In this document: positions 8,388 to 17,635 of the stretch, piece after piece
How positions within the stretch are numbered: position 1 is the stretch's first letter
How the letters are laid out: every line of letters begins with the position of its first letter
Assembly: GCA_023091735.1 (NCBI GenBank)
Contig: JALKBU010000570.1
Coordinates: forward strand, 1-32,769
DNA from: Trichomonas tenax
Lineage: Eukaryota > Parabasalia > Trichomonadida > Trichomonadidae
Reading direction: 5' to 3'
Length of the DNA stretch: 32,769 nucleotides
Program-made: the position numbers and the translations under genes
The notes under the pieces: generated by a model
What the model saw: only the letters and a program-made list of their open reading frames with translations
Database searches by the model: none
Told to the model about the DNA's origin: nothing

Positions 8388-11273
8388 TTACTCAAACTGC
8401 TTGAACTTCATTTCGAGTTCCTTGACAATAGACTTGCCAAGGATATCATTAGTACACTTAACTTCAATGCTGATTTGGCCAGCGGAAGCTGTGACGTATG
8501 TAATAGCTTCGTGTCCAAGTGGTGTTCTAGCATAAACAGCTCTTGTGTTGTTGTCGCACTTGATGTTGGAGCCTCTGACAACGTTGAAGACTGTCTGAAG
8601 AACATCTCTGTTGTTTGTTGTAACGATTGGCTTCATCTTCTGGGAGAAAGTACACTTTGCAACAGCTGCCTGGAACTCCTCCTGTGGTGCAGCGATAAGG
8701 AAGCATGTTGGGAAGAGTCTGAGCTGACCATCGAGTGTTTCGACACCACCCTCGACTGGAACGAAGATGATACGAACCTTCTGTGGCAGTGTGATGTTAG
8801 TTGCTTCAATGACGATCTTGTGCTGAACAGATGTGCTTGGAACAATTGGTGTTGTAATGGATGGAAGATCAACACCTTTGATGCCACCCTTATTATCGAC
8901 AGTGATATCGATAGAGTTAACTGTCTTTCCTGTCTTGTTGTGGACAGCCATTTCGATCTCGAGCCTTCCTGGATTTGTTGCTGATGGAGTAAACTCAATT
9001 GCGTTGGAGATAAGTGATGTGTTCTCACCAATAAGCTGCATTCTTGAGCGTGGCTTAGGACCAGTGACTGGCTGCTCCTTTGGTGGTGGAGGTGCGGCAA
9101 CAGCTGTTGGCATTGGTGCCTCGGCGTTATGGCGTTTCTTCTTTGCGTGATGCTTGTGAGAGTTGATCTGGCTCATTCTCTTTGCAGCTTGTTTCATCAA
9201 CTGCTCTTGGTTGTATGGCATTGGGCCTCTAAGCTCCTTCTGTGGATCGACCATATCTGTGCTCAAATCGAGATCGTTGAGAGCTGCAGACAAACCACTG
9301 AAGTTGGTTGGAGTCTTTGGCTTTTGTGTGCTTGGTGCTGGCTGTGTCTTTGTTGGCTGCTTGATGAGAACGACAGACTTCTCGACATTCTGGCGTTGCC
9401 TTCTTGCTGGCTTTCTTGGCTTCTTTTCTTCTGTCTTCTGGTCTGACTTCTTGGCAGCTGTCTTTGGATCAATAACGACATCTTCTGGCTCCTCTTCCTT
9501 TTCCTGAGCCTCCATGAATAATGGGATTGGGTCATTGAGACCTGGTGGAAGTTCAATTGGCTCGTTATCGTCTGGTAATTCTTCAGCAAGAGCATCTTGT
9601 AATGCAGCGATTTCTTCGGTTTCTGTGGACTCTGTGAAGATGCCAAGGAGGGCAATGATCATCTCAGCTCTGTCCTGAACTTCAGCTGGGCCTTGTGTTC
9701 TGAACATTTCAAGTCCACTCTTAAATGTTTCTTCGCATGCCTGCTTTTCTTCATCCTCGAGTCTGAGGTAAAGCTTCAAAGCAGCAGAAACGCAGCATAA
9801 CTGGACACGCTCATCTGTTTGAAGGACTAATGGCTGAACAAGTGATTCGATGCATTCAGTTGAGCTTGCATACTCACCAATGATGAATGAAGCGACAAGG
9901 AGTAATCGTGTCTTATCCTTGTACTCAATGTTCTCGAACAAAGCAGACATCAAGTCAACAAGTGTCTGCCTTGTGTCTGGAACACGAGCAGCTAAATCAT
10001 AGAACTGGTCAGCAAGCTCGTTGTAGCATGTGAAGCTTCCTTCTTCAAGGAAGTCAATGAGGCACGTGATGTACCACTCGAAGTCGCTGATCAACTCGTA
10101 ATCATTCTTTGAGCAGATTTCGATGACGCGCTTGAGAACAGAGTCCTTGAACTGCTGATTCTTGGAATCTCTAAAGTGATCGAACATCTTTGAAACAATG
10201 CCATCGATTGTCTTAGCGTTTGCCAATGCAGCAAGAAGATCGAGTGCAAGCATGCGTGTGCTCTCATCGTTGCTATCGAGACACTGTGTGATGAGTTCCT
10301 TGTGCTGGGCGACAAGCTTTGGCTGAATTTCGATAAGCTTGATGAAAAGTGTCAAACAAAGGAATCTTAAGTTGGCATCCTTGTGCTCGAGGAATGCCTG
10401 CATTCTCTGTGTGGCGTATGTGAGGAGGATTGGATTTGTGATTGGAATGTCGATGATTGTTCTAACACACTCGAAAAGAACTGTAATTGATGATGTTGTT
10501 TCGAGGATTGTTGTAAATGGCTGAACAAGCTTCTTTGGAAGACGTGGTTCAACAGAACACAACATTCTGAGAATTGTGATGAGACGAACTGTGATCCAGT
10601 TGTTTGGAGCTGTCTCTAGCATCTTGTGGAACTTTGGAATCATGCTAATGAAGTTTTGTGGATTATGAGCGCATAATTCAGACATAACAGTAAGAGCTGA
10701 GAAAACGACGGAAAGATCAGTATCGTCGAGGCGGTTACGAAGCGCAGTGAAGCCTGGGCGGAGAGCGTCTGGATATTGAAGGCAAATGTGATAATAAGTC
10801 ATGATAGCCTTCTGACGGAGCTGTGGCCTCGCACCTGACATGAGAGCGATGACATCATGGGCAATATGCTGTGCAAGAGACAAAGAAAGGTAAGGTGGGA
10901 TCGATGTTAAAACTGCATTCGCAACGAGTGGAACAACAGACGTAAGATCGCGGTGGATTCTATGCGTGGCCATAATGACAACATCTGTGTTAGTATTCCA
11001 CATCTGCGACGCTGCTGTGTAAGCAATGCGTTTGGCCGAGTAATTTTCGGACGACATTACTTCGAGGACCATGAAGTTAGCCCAGGAAACGTCGTAGCCG
11101 ATCAGGTTGAGGAAAACGACTTGCTGTACGATATCAGATTTTTCTTCGATCAAAGCAGAAGTCATTTCCTTCTGCATTTCATCCATCTGCTCGGAAACGA
11201 ACTTCTCTTCGGTTCCATTCAACTTGTTGTTCAAGTACCCGCGGATGACATCGAAAAGAGTTCTTGATAACAT
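8388..11273 (-). CDS. AP-3 complex delta-adaptin (large subunit)
   Basis: The large subunit of the AP-3 adaptor, which sorts cargo from endosomes or TGN to lysosome-like compartments. The chosen start gives 961 aa. The alpha-solenoid trunk (about 1-600) carries delta-adaptin landmarks: LSRTLFDVIRGYLNNK, EEKFVSEQMDEMQKEM, FLNLIGYDVSWANFMVLEVM, RIAYTAASQMW, YPDALRPGF, SDFEWYITCLIDF and the LPPGL hinge entry. A charged hinge (about 610-770) leads to a beta-rich ear (about 780-960). An in-frame ATG at 11297 would add MCHFYYLK. However, TCACTT, matching the trichomonad initiator TCAYTW, lies between the two ATGs and would place transcription start near 11290, leaving a 17-nt leader to the ATG at 11273. 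The gene is divergent from the RELCH-like gene, another endosomal protein. AP-1/AP-2 large chains match less well. Confidence 0.92.
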   Translation of the reverse strand: MLSRTLFDVIRGYLNNKLNGTEEKFVSEQMDEMQKEMTSALIEEKSDIVQQVVFLNLIGYDVSWANFMVLEVMSSENYSAKRIAYTAASQMWNTNTDVVIMATHRIHRDLTSVVPLVANAVLTSIPPYLSLSLAQHIAHDVIALMSGARPQLRQKAIMTYYHICLQYPDALRPGFTALRNRLDDTDLSVVFSALTVMSELCAHNPQNFISMIPKFHKMLETAPNNWITVRLITILRMLCSVEPRLPKKLVQPFTTILETTSSITVLFECVRTIIDIPITNPILLTYATQRMQAFLEHKDANLRFLCLTLFIKLIEIQPKLVAQHKELITQCLDSNDESTRMLALDLLAALANAKTIDGIVSKMFDHFRDSKNQQFKDSVLKRVIEICSKNDYELISDFEWYITCLIDFLEEGSFTCYNELADQFYDLAARVPDTRQTLVDLMSALFENIEYKDKTRLLLVASFIIGEYASSTECIESLVQPLVLQTDERVQLCCVSAALKLYLRLEDEEKQACEETFKSGLEMFRTQGPAEVQDRAEMIIALLGIFTESTETEEIAALQDALAEELPDDNEPIELPPGLNDPIPLFMEAQEKEEEPEDVVIDPKTAAKKSDQKTEEKKPRKPARRQRQNVEKSVVLIKQPTKTQPAPSTQKPKTPTNFSGLSAALNDLDLSTDMVDPQKELRGPMPYNQEQLMKQAAKRMSQINSHKHHAKKKRHNAEAPMPTAVAAPPPPKEQPVTGPKPRSRMQLIGENTSLISNAIEFTPSATNPGRLEIEMAVHNKTGKTVNSIDITVDNKGGIKGVDLPSITTPIVPSTSVQHKIVIEATNITLPQKVRIIFVPVEGGVETLDGQLRLFPTCFLIAAPQEEFQAAVAKCTFSQKMKPIVTTNNRDVLQTVFNVVRGSNIKCDNNTRAVYARTPLGHEAITYVTASAGQISIEVKCTNDILGKSIVKELEMKFKQFE

Positions 11274-11286
11274 CTTCAGGTAATAA

Positions 11287-11292
11287 AAGTGA
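11287..11292 (-). promoter_or_regulatory. Initiator-like TCACTT for the AP-3 delta gene
   Basis: On the minus strand the sequence reads TGTCACTTTTATTA, containing TCACTT. This fits the initiator consensus TCAYTW known from Trichomonas vaginalis, where the A is +1. It would give a 17-nt leader before the ATG at 11273-11271. It falls downstream of the first in-frame ATG and so argues against that start. Confidence 0.5.
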
Positions 11293-11297
11293 CACAT

Positions 11298-11666
11298 TCT
11301 TCTATCGTGTCGGAAATAATTTACATGACAAATATATTCTTACACGACAAATTAATTATTTACACGACTAAAATTGAATTAGTTTACATGGCGATTTTTT
11401 TGGCATCTTTAAAATCTATTGAATAATCCAATTTTCATCTATTCTTTTGGATAAAAATAATATCTATAAGTTTATGTAACGCTTTGGTTAAGCATACAGC
11501 TCTAGTTTTTATGTATGAGTAAATGAAGATGCGACAATTAGAAATAATTTACATGACAAATTATACTTGCCAATCATTTTTATTCGATATTTATGATTTG
11601 GAAGTTGTGTCAAATCTAATTACAAAGAATTGAAAGAAAAGAAATATCTCATGCAAAAATAAAAAA
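11298..11666. promoter_or_regulatory. Divergent promoter region with five TTTACATG-type motifs
   Basis: This spacer separates AP-3 delta from the RELCH-like gene. It contains TTTACATGACA (11320-11330), TTACACGACA (11340-11349), TTTACACGACT (11359-11369), TTTACATGGCG (11383-11393) and TTTACATGACA (11548-11558). The first and last copies are embedded in an identical 21-bp block (11313-11333 and 11541-11561). No ORF is visible. Confidence 0.55.
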
Positions 11667-14255
11667 ATGAATGAAGAACAAGTTGCGCAGTTCCTTATAG
11701 CGAAGGGATATCACCTCACTGCTCTGGAACTTTACACGGAAAATTACGAAAGAACTGGAAATGCCATAGACGCTCTCTCAGAATTCTTCGAAGATTCAGC
11801 GAATTTTCTGATGTTTGAAGATATGAGGAGTGTGTCTGAAATATCTACGTCATCGGCAGAGCCAGCAATCGTCAGCAATGATGCAATGAGAATTAAGGAC
11901 GACAGAATCGCTGTTCTCGAACATGAGATCAAAGTTCTTCACGATTCACTCGACGAAGCTCAATCACAGCTCCAAAACAAGCAAAACTCAATCAAAGTTC
12001 AAAGTCCTCCAACAAATTTCGTTGCACCCCCAAACGATTCTGAAGATATTATCTTAAATTATTTAATTTCGAACTATTTGCAATCTCGCGGTTACAAACT
12101 TTCAGCCCTCGCATTTAACAACGAAACATCGGCTCAAAAGCATTCAGATCGCATTAATATTCCAGATGATGTCGATTTATCACATTTACTTCGTTCTTAT
12201 GAATTTGTTCAGAACTCACCATTACTTGTAGAGGAAGTTGACAAACTTCGCAATGAAAAGAAGCAACAAACAGAAATTATTAACCAGTTGACACAAGATT
12301 TAGATTATTCTAAGAAACAAATCAAGGAATTACACTATAAAATCGATGAATTACAGCAAAGTCAGCAACAAGAATCACAGGAAGAGGCTAAAGAAGAAAC
12401 CCCACAAGTTGTTGTTTTTAATGAGCCGCCGTCTGTTGCTTTGCTTAATGATATTTGGAAACAGATTCCTCTCCTCCTCGAAAATGTCACAGATGACAAC
12501 AAACTCAATTATCTCCACTTGATCTGCATTATTTACAAATATCATCCAGACAGAAAGATGCGCTGCGATTGCATCAATCTCGTGTTCACTGCGATCCAAA
12601 ATCCATCGCAGAGTCAGATCGATTTCATTACGAAAGAATTACTCGAACTCCAACTCGATGAAGAGAAAATCTCAACAGAATTGCTTCCAATCATTTCCCA
12701 GTATCTCGCTTCTCCATCTGTTGGAACACTCTGCCTCATCTCGCGTGTTGTCACAGAATTTTCTCCATTATCATCACCAGACATTCGCACATCATTCTTG
12801 TTCTCCATTGTCAAGCAACTCGCGGAACACAGCTCATCAAAGGTTCGCGCTGCTGCCTGCAAGTCGTGTGCCTCCCTCATCAATCTTTTCGATCCGACAT
12901 CTTCAGATCGCATCGATGATCTTTTACAACTTCAGAAATCTCTCCTCTTCGACACAGAAGCAATCGTTCAGAGTGCAGCAATTGACGATCTCGCTCCATC
13001 AGTCGTCAACTTCTGCAAATTACTTCACATCGTTGGTAAAACATACTGCGAATTCTGGTTCAAGCTTTTGTTCTCATTCGGCTTAACAGGATCTTCTGCA
13101 CTTGCTGCTTTAAGACTTAGACTGTGCGCAAAGGCCATTGAAGCTGCTCTTCCAGCAATCATTCCACAAATTCCAACACACGAGCAGCAGATTGCTGAAT
13201 TAACAGCAGAAAACCAGGGAATGACTGACAAAGTTGTCTGCGTACACAAGGATGAGTTGAACTGGGCAATGCACAACATGATTAATCACGTGATTGCAAT
13301 GGCGCCACTTTATTTCGTTCAGATTAACTGTAAGAAAGATGCTGATGCTTTAATTGCAAAGATTGCAAAGCGCTTCGGTTCGCAGTTCACCAACGAAAAC
13401 TTAGTTCCTGCTCTTTTGAAACAAATCGATGAAACAGAGGGCGAGCAGAAACTCAAGTTAACTACATTACTTGTTTCTGCTGTTATCCCATATTGCGGCA
13501 ACGAAATATTCTTTTTGCAATCGAAGAACTTCATCAACTATTCGACAGGCGAATTGAGAGGGTTCAAGATCAGAGATGTTCCAGACTTCATTGCTCCAAT
13601 GTTCTCATTGATGTGCACAAGAGATCCACAAGTTAGACCTCTCGTTTTCCAGTTGGTTGATGAGCTTTCAAGATCAACAAGAGTTGCCGTTAGAACAGCA
13701 GCGTTATCTGTCTTATCAGACACATTGCCAACTCTCGAGCAAAAGGAGATCATACAGAGTGTTCTCCCAATTGTTTCAAGACTTGCTGAGGATCCAGATG
13801 AAACAATGGTTCTTGAAGTTGTCAACTGCATTGGTGCTATTTCTAGATTCTCAACAGCAATCGATGTAATGGCAACCGTTAAGAGTTTGTTCGACAAGTG
13901 GTTCAGAGGCAGAATTCCAATCAGACTTCAGAGCTTGAGAGTCTTCGCTGTCATCGTTTCTGACGTCGAGCCGCAGTTCAGAGATACGTACTTAATTCCA
14001 AAGATGAAGGAAGTAGCCATGGAAACTGTTACATGGGAAGAACCAGGTGCTCGTGAACAGGCAATGATGATCATCATGCAGATATTGTCAAGCATTGAAG
14101 ACTTCCCAGAAAATCTTGTGATGAGCGTTGCTCAGCCAATTGTTATCGAACTCGCGAAATGTGATATGACATCTAATGATCCAAGACTCGCTGAAATGAA
14201 GAAGAAGTTCGGAATGGAAGAGAGTGGATCTAAGTTCTCTATCTTCTCTAAATAA
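11667..14255 (+). CDS. RELCH-like protein (LisH, coiled coil, HEAT repeats)
   Basis: This 862-aa protein resembles RELCH/KIAA1468, which in animals binds Rab11 on recycling endosomes and promotes sterol transfer to the trans-Golgi. The N-terminus (MNEEQVAQFLIAKGYHLTAL) resembles the family's first helical motif. A second LisH-type motif, NYLISNYLQSRGYKLSALAF, starts near residue 127, the position expected for RELCH. Two coiled-coil stretches, about 75-115 and 190-245 (rich in Gln/Glu/Lys), precede a long alpha-solenoid of HEAT-like repeats (about 255-850), for example VRTAALSVLSDTLPTLEQ. The chosen ATG is the first in frame and follows an A-rich leader. Pairing with divergent AP-3 delta hints at shared endosomal regulation, which is inference. 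A general LisH/HEAT scaffold is the fallback description. Confidence 0.8.
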   Translation: MNEEQVAQFLIAKGYHLTALELYTENYERTGNAIDALSEFFEDSANFLMFEDMRSVSEISTSSAEPAIVSNDAMRIKDDRIAVLEHEIKVLHDSLDEAQSQLQNKQNSIKVQSPPTNFVAPPNDSEDIILNYLISNYLQSRGYKLSALAFNNETSAQKHSDRINIPDDVDLSHLLRSYEFVQNSPLLVEEVDKLRNEKKQQTEIINQLTQDLDYSKKQIKELHYKIDELQQSQQQESQEEAKEETPQVVVFNEPPSVALLNDIWKQIPLLLENVTDDNKLNYLHLICIIYKYHPDRKMRCDCINLVFTAIQNPSQSQIDFITKELLELQLDEEKISTELLPIISQYLASPSVGTLCLISRVVTEFSPLSSPDIRTSFLFSIVKQLAEHSSSKVRAAACKSCASLINLFDPTSSDRIDDLLQLQKSLLFDTEAIVQSAAIDDLAPSVVNFCKLLHIVGKTYCEFWFKLLFSFGLTGSSALAALRLRLCAKAIEAALPAIIPQIPTHEQQIAELTAENQGMTDKVVCVHKDELNWAMHNMINHVIAMAPLYFVQINCKKDADALIAKIAKRFGSQFTNENLVPALLKQIDETEGEQKLKLTTLLVSAVIPYCGNEIFFLQSKNFINYSTGELRGFKIRDVPDFIAPMFSLMCTRDPQVRPLVFQLVDELSRSTRVAVRTAALSVLSDTLPTLEQKEIIQSVLPIVSRLAEDPDETMVLEVVNCIGAISRFSTAIDVMATVKSLFDKWFRGRIPIRLQSLRVFAVIVSDVEPQFRDTYLIPKMKEVAMETVTWEEPGAREQAMMIIMQILSSIEDFPENLVMSVAQPIVIELAKCDMTSNDPRLAEMKKKFGMEESGSKFSIFSK

Positions 14256-14315
14256 ATTTTATATATATTTATTTTTAATGTATGAATAACAGATCAAATT
14301 ATAAAAATAATAAAC

Positions 14316-16103
14316 TTATTCCATCTTCAAAGCACTATATAAAGCGCAGACGAAAATAAATGATCCTAGGAAACCAGCACATCCCAGCGCCAATGAAGAA
14401 ACAAATCCCATGAGAGCTGACTGGATGAAGTATGGCATTATACCTCCAAACAATGGCTTGATCGAGAACATCGCGTAGCAGAGAGAATACAAGAAGATAT
14501 AAATACCTCCTGCAGCTGATGTCATGAAAGCTCTCCACCACCATCTGTAATCTTCATTGGAGATCGACATATAGACAGAAAGGATGGAAGCACCAGCAGC
14601 GCAAATGACGCAGAGAACTAAAGATATGGCCGCATGTCCCCATGAATCGAAGAAAGATAAACCCGTCCACATCGATTCTAATATCAAGTGGAAGTCTAAA
14701 GCAATGATAATGAATGTCTGGAATCCTCCAATAATCATTGATACATATATAGACGAGAAGAATGACTGCTGTGGGATATGCCTTGGAAGCTGATTGATGG
14801 CTGTTGGGAATTCGAATGGAGAACCTTTCAATGCTGGAATTGCACCAAAGAAATGGAACGCGAAGCATCCAATGGTTAAAATGAAAGCAGTCTTCAAGAA
14901 ATATTTAAGAGAGATTGATGCGGTGGATTCTTTTCCAACCAAAAGGAACTGCAAAAGCAAATACAAAGATGAGAAGAAGCATGTTCCAAGGAGTCCTGCG
15001 GTGAGAAGATTTCGTTTCCAGAACTGTCTTCCGATTGTTTTGAACAACTTCGTTGATAAGAAACCATTGATTGGTGTGACAACGAAGTAGATGAGCAAGA
15101 ATGAATCAAAGAATGTTGAGAATGAGACAACTTCGAATATTCCAAATGCTGCAAAAAGGAAAACGAAAACGAGAGAAATAAGGAAATCGAAACCGACACC
15201 AACAAATGATGATAAAAGGATTGGATGCGGTGGGCTTCTGAAGATATCACCGTGTAACAATCTCCATCCAATCTCTTCGAAATTAGTTTCAGATTCAAGA
15301 TCTAATTCAAGTGTGTGTGTATTATCATTGTCTGTAGTTCCAACTTGGACGAAAATCCACAATGAAGAGACAACAGTTACAATTGTGATGACAATCGATA
15401 ATGCGAGATAAATTCGCGATTTATTTTTGGAAATTCTAAATTCGGGATCTCTGTTCGTCGCTGAAAGAGATGGCTCGGCTTCTTTCGAAACAAGTGTGTA
15501 TTCGAATTCAACTGTTTGCCCTGGTTTTAATATTTGATAAACGTCACCAGAAGTGATTGAGTCGAATTGAACTGCATAACCTGGATGCTTTGCATCGCAT
15601 GCCGCCTGGAAGTTGTATTTTGATCGGATATGATAATCAGGACCGTCTTTAAATCCTAAAGGAACTCCAGAATAGCGAAATTGGCTTGGAGAGTATGAAG
15701 CGATTGGCATTCCCATGATAGAGAACTGAAGCCTATATTCGTTGTCGATTGCTTTTGAGATTTTATCAAATTCTTTTTCGGAAATTGTCTTTTTACATGT
15801 TAGTTTCTTTGGTTTAGGATTAACACATGTTATATTTTCATTGATGTAACCAATTTTCTCGCCAATTAAGATTTCTCCGAATTTTCTTTCGCTATATGAA
15901 AAATTATCGTAATTACAAATCGAAATGTAGTCTAATGGATTCAATGGAATCGCACTTCGTGGACTCGGCATTGAGTTGACGTTAATTTTTAATGTGTTAC
16001 TTAATGAATTGCAGAGAAATAAAGAAAACATTAAATAATTTATCGTTTTGAATTTTAATAAAATCTGACTATACAATAATATTTTTGCCAATTTACAAAG
16101 CAT
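14316..16103 (-). CDS. Nonaspanin / TM9SF (EMP70) family membrane protein
   Basis: A nine-helix transmembrane protein of 595 aa from the endosome/Golgi family. TM9SF proteins help load glycine-rich transmembrane domains and act in adhesion and phagocytosis. A hydrophobic N-terminal signal (about 1-38) is followed by a luminal domain with LKINVNSMPS and NFSYSERKFGEILIGEKI. Then come TM1 (about 230-250), the family landmark GWRLLHGDIFRSPPHP on the cytosolic side, and eight closely spaced helices. The C-terminus ends ALKME, matching the KxD/E Golgi-retention signal of the family. An alternative start at M25 (MFSLFLCNSLSN, codon at 16031) would still leave a signal sequence, and the sequence does not decide between them. 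It is convergent with the RELCH-like gene, whose stop lies 60 bp away. Confidence 0.93.
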   Translation of the reverse strand: MLCKLAKILLYSQILLKFKTINYLMFSLFLCNSLSNTLKINVNSMPSPRSAIPLNPLDYISICNYDNFSYSERKFGEILIGEKIGYINENITCVNPKPKKLTCKKTISEKEFDKISKAIDNEYRLQFSIMGMPIASYSPSQFRYSGVPLGFKDGPDYHIRSKYNFQAACDAKHPGYAVQFDSITSGDVYQILKPGQTVEFEYTLVSKEAEPSLSATNRDPEFRISKNKSRIYLALSIVITIVTVVSSLWIFVQVGTTDNDNTHTLELDLESETNFEEIGWRLLHGDIFRSPPHPILLSSFVGVGFDFLISLVFVFLFAAFGIFEVVSFSTFFDSFLLIYFVVTPINGFLSTKLFKTIGRQFWKRNLLTAGLLGTCFFSSLYLLLQFLLVGKESTASISLKYFLKTAFILTIGCFAFHFFGAIPALKGSPFEFPTAINQLPRHIPQQSFFSSIYVSMIIGGFQTFIIIALDFHLILESMWTGLSFFDSWGHAAISLVLCVICAAGASILSVYMSISNEDYRWWWRAFMTSAAGGIYIFLYSLCYAMFSIKPLFGGIMPYFIQSALMGFVSSLALGCAGFLGSFIFVCALYSALKME

Positions 16104-16147
16104 TTTTATAAAATGTTGGTAAAATTTAAAAACTTATAATTGATATA

Positions 16148-16580
16148 ATGCAAAACAAGAACTAGGAAATTGACAACTATACACAAATTTGTAGATTGCA
16201 AGAAGAAATGGATTGTATGCGACAAGATATGAATGAAACAAAACAAGAAAATAGTGAAATGCAACAAGTTCTAAAATTAATGAAACAGCGCATGGATGCA
16301 ATGGAAGAGCAGATAAACCAACCCAAAACAGAAAATATAATATACAAGGAACGAGAAAAGAATTAGAAGCAAAAATAAAGCGTCTCGAGAAGGAAGTCAA
16401 AAAGAAGAGAAATATATCGAATATAAGTATGCAACAAATACGCCAAAGTATGTTGCGGATGCACTGTCGTTTACGCGGTTTAAATACGTATTTGCGAATA
16501 CTTCCAAATTCAATAATTTTCATTTTTTAGACAAAAATAGCCATAAAAAAGAGTTTCTAAATAATAGAAATATATATTAA
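16148..16580 (+). pseudogene. Decayed coiled-coil protein gene, three displaced frames
   Basis: The first frame (16148-16366) has an early TAG at 16163. It then reads a Gln/Glu/Met-rich coiled coil, for example RLQEEMDCMRQDMNETKQ, LKLMKQRMDAMEEQ. The second frame continues GTRKELEAKIKRLEKEV up to the TAG at 16528. The third adds KYIEYKYATNTPKYVADAL and KYVFANTSKFNNFHFLDK up to the TAA at 16578. Each step is a shift in the same direction, typical of accumulated one-base deletions. The minus-strand frame across the same DNA is only the shadow of these charged codons. The parent protein is not recognised; a mobile-element coiled-coil protein is one possibility. Confidence 0.5.
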
Positions 16581-16876
16581 AACTCAAGATCAATGATAAC
16601 CGTTACTGTTTCTTTCCTACCTATGCATAGATATATTTAAGGTCCACTCTAACCAATTTAAAGTCCTCAAAATATTCTATGAGCTTTAAAATGGTGGTTT
16701 CCCCCAGAAAATTTTTACGTCTTTTCTCGAAATCTTGATTTATAACACGTTGTTACATTACTAAAGCAATTAAGTATAACTACCGTTTCAAAATTCTTGG
16801 ATTTTTAGGTTTATGAGAATGAAAATAAATTTTGATAAATTGTGTCTAATACAAATTTTCTTCATTAAAAAATTCG

Positions 16877-16955
16877 GATGATAAGGATGTTGTGCCTCTG
16901 TTTGGTGGGCCATAGATTCATAAAGATGATTGCCGAAAATGGTTCTAATCTAAAC
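16877..16955 (+). pseudogene. Possible single ankyrin-repeat fossil
   Basis: One frame reads DDKDVVPLF. The adjoining frame continues GHRFIKMIAENGSNLN. Joined, these follow the ankyrin pattern D-x-x-G-x-T-P-L-H...G-H-x-x-I-V-x-x-L-I-E-N-G-A-N-L-N, with a few residues missing at the frame change. Trichomonads carry very many ankyrin-repeat genes, which makes this plausible, but the stretch is short. Confidence 0.3.
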
Positions 16956-16965
16956 TTTTCTATCC

Positions 16966-17031
16966 CATTTTATCATCATTATGTTATTCAATCAATCTCA
17001 TTTTATCATCACTCTTTTATACAATCAATCT
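16966..17031. repeat. 33-bp imperfect tandem repeat (two units plus a degenerate third)
   Basis: Units at 16966-16998 and 16999-17031 both begin CATTTTATCATCA and end CAATCAATCT. A weaker third unit follows from 17032. The open frame across them encodes FYHHYVIQSI/FYHHSFIQSI, which looks incidental. Confidence 0.7.
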
Positions 17032-17308
17032 TGTTTCATATTATAACATCTAACTCCATTATATTGCACTTGGAATCAAAAGGAGTGCATAATTGGTATT
17101 ATTTTATGCTTTGAGGAATGTTATTTTAGACAACCATAGTACTGAAGTTATTGTATTTTCATCTTATGTAATTTCAAAGATTTAATAATATGATAGTCTT
17201 CAGTGAAGATCTATTTTGAACGGTATTTTAATTTTTTTTAATAATGTCTCCGAATCAATATAGGCTTCGATTAGTAGGCTTTGATGATATGAGAGCGAAA
17301 GTTATTCG

Positions 17309-17635
17309 TCAATGATACTCAATTTCAAGCCAATTCATATTTTTGGTAACCGTGATAAACTTTTCTATCTTCATTGTATTTGCTTCTTCAATATCAGCCT
17401 CTTTTGCACTTAGTGCTGCAGCATTTGCATTTTGCAGTTGTATATAATATATACTTTTGTTATTAAACGGAAATACTTCGTAGGATTGAAATGGATCATG
17501 TGTTGAGTAGCATTGACCATCCTAATGGAAATAAATGAAATTGTTGAAAACCTTCAAATTGGATTTCAAGTGTTTGAATATTAATTTTCTTGATTTCTCG
17601 GTAAATTTGGTGAATTTCAATAAAGGATTAAGTAG
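17309..17635 (-). pseudogene. Unrecognised open frame with one TAG, probable gene remnant
   Basis: On the minus strand a frame of 109 codons is open apart from one TAG (near 17522). It reads LLKFTKFTEKSRKLIFKHLK before the TAG, then CYSTHDPFQSYEVFPFNNKS and ALSAKEADIEEANTMKIEKF, ending at a TGA. It overlaps the 3' end of the RING gene by a few bases in another frame. The second half looks protein-like, with a hydrophilic helix. I cannot assign a family, and chance remains possible. Confidence 0.25.

Larger units (their letters stand above)
16581..17308. other. Intergenic region with short repeats and a possible ankyrin fossil
   Basis: I find no intact gene here. The region holds the ankyrin-like fragment at 16877-16955 and a 33-bp imperfect tandem repeat at 16966-17031. 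A 23-codon ORF at 17244-17315 (MSPNQYRLRLVGFDDM) is too short to interpret. Confidence 0.5.

Noticed and set aside
8475..9655. Several plus- and minus-strand ORFs of 100-170 codons overlapping AP-3 delta
   Set aside because: They are shadows of the clearly conserved AP-3 delta frame.
16134..16523. 129-aa minus-strand ORF with hydrophobic stretches
   Set aside because: It is the complement of Lys/Glu/Gln-rich coiled-coil codons; the plus-strand frames are far more protein-like.
16878..17114. 78-aa plus-strand ORF
   Set aside because: It joins the ankyrin-like fossil to a 33-bp tandem repeat; no single gene is supported.
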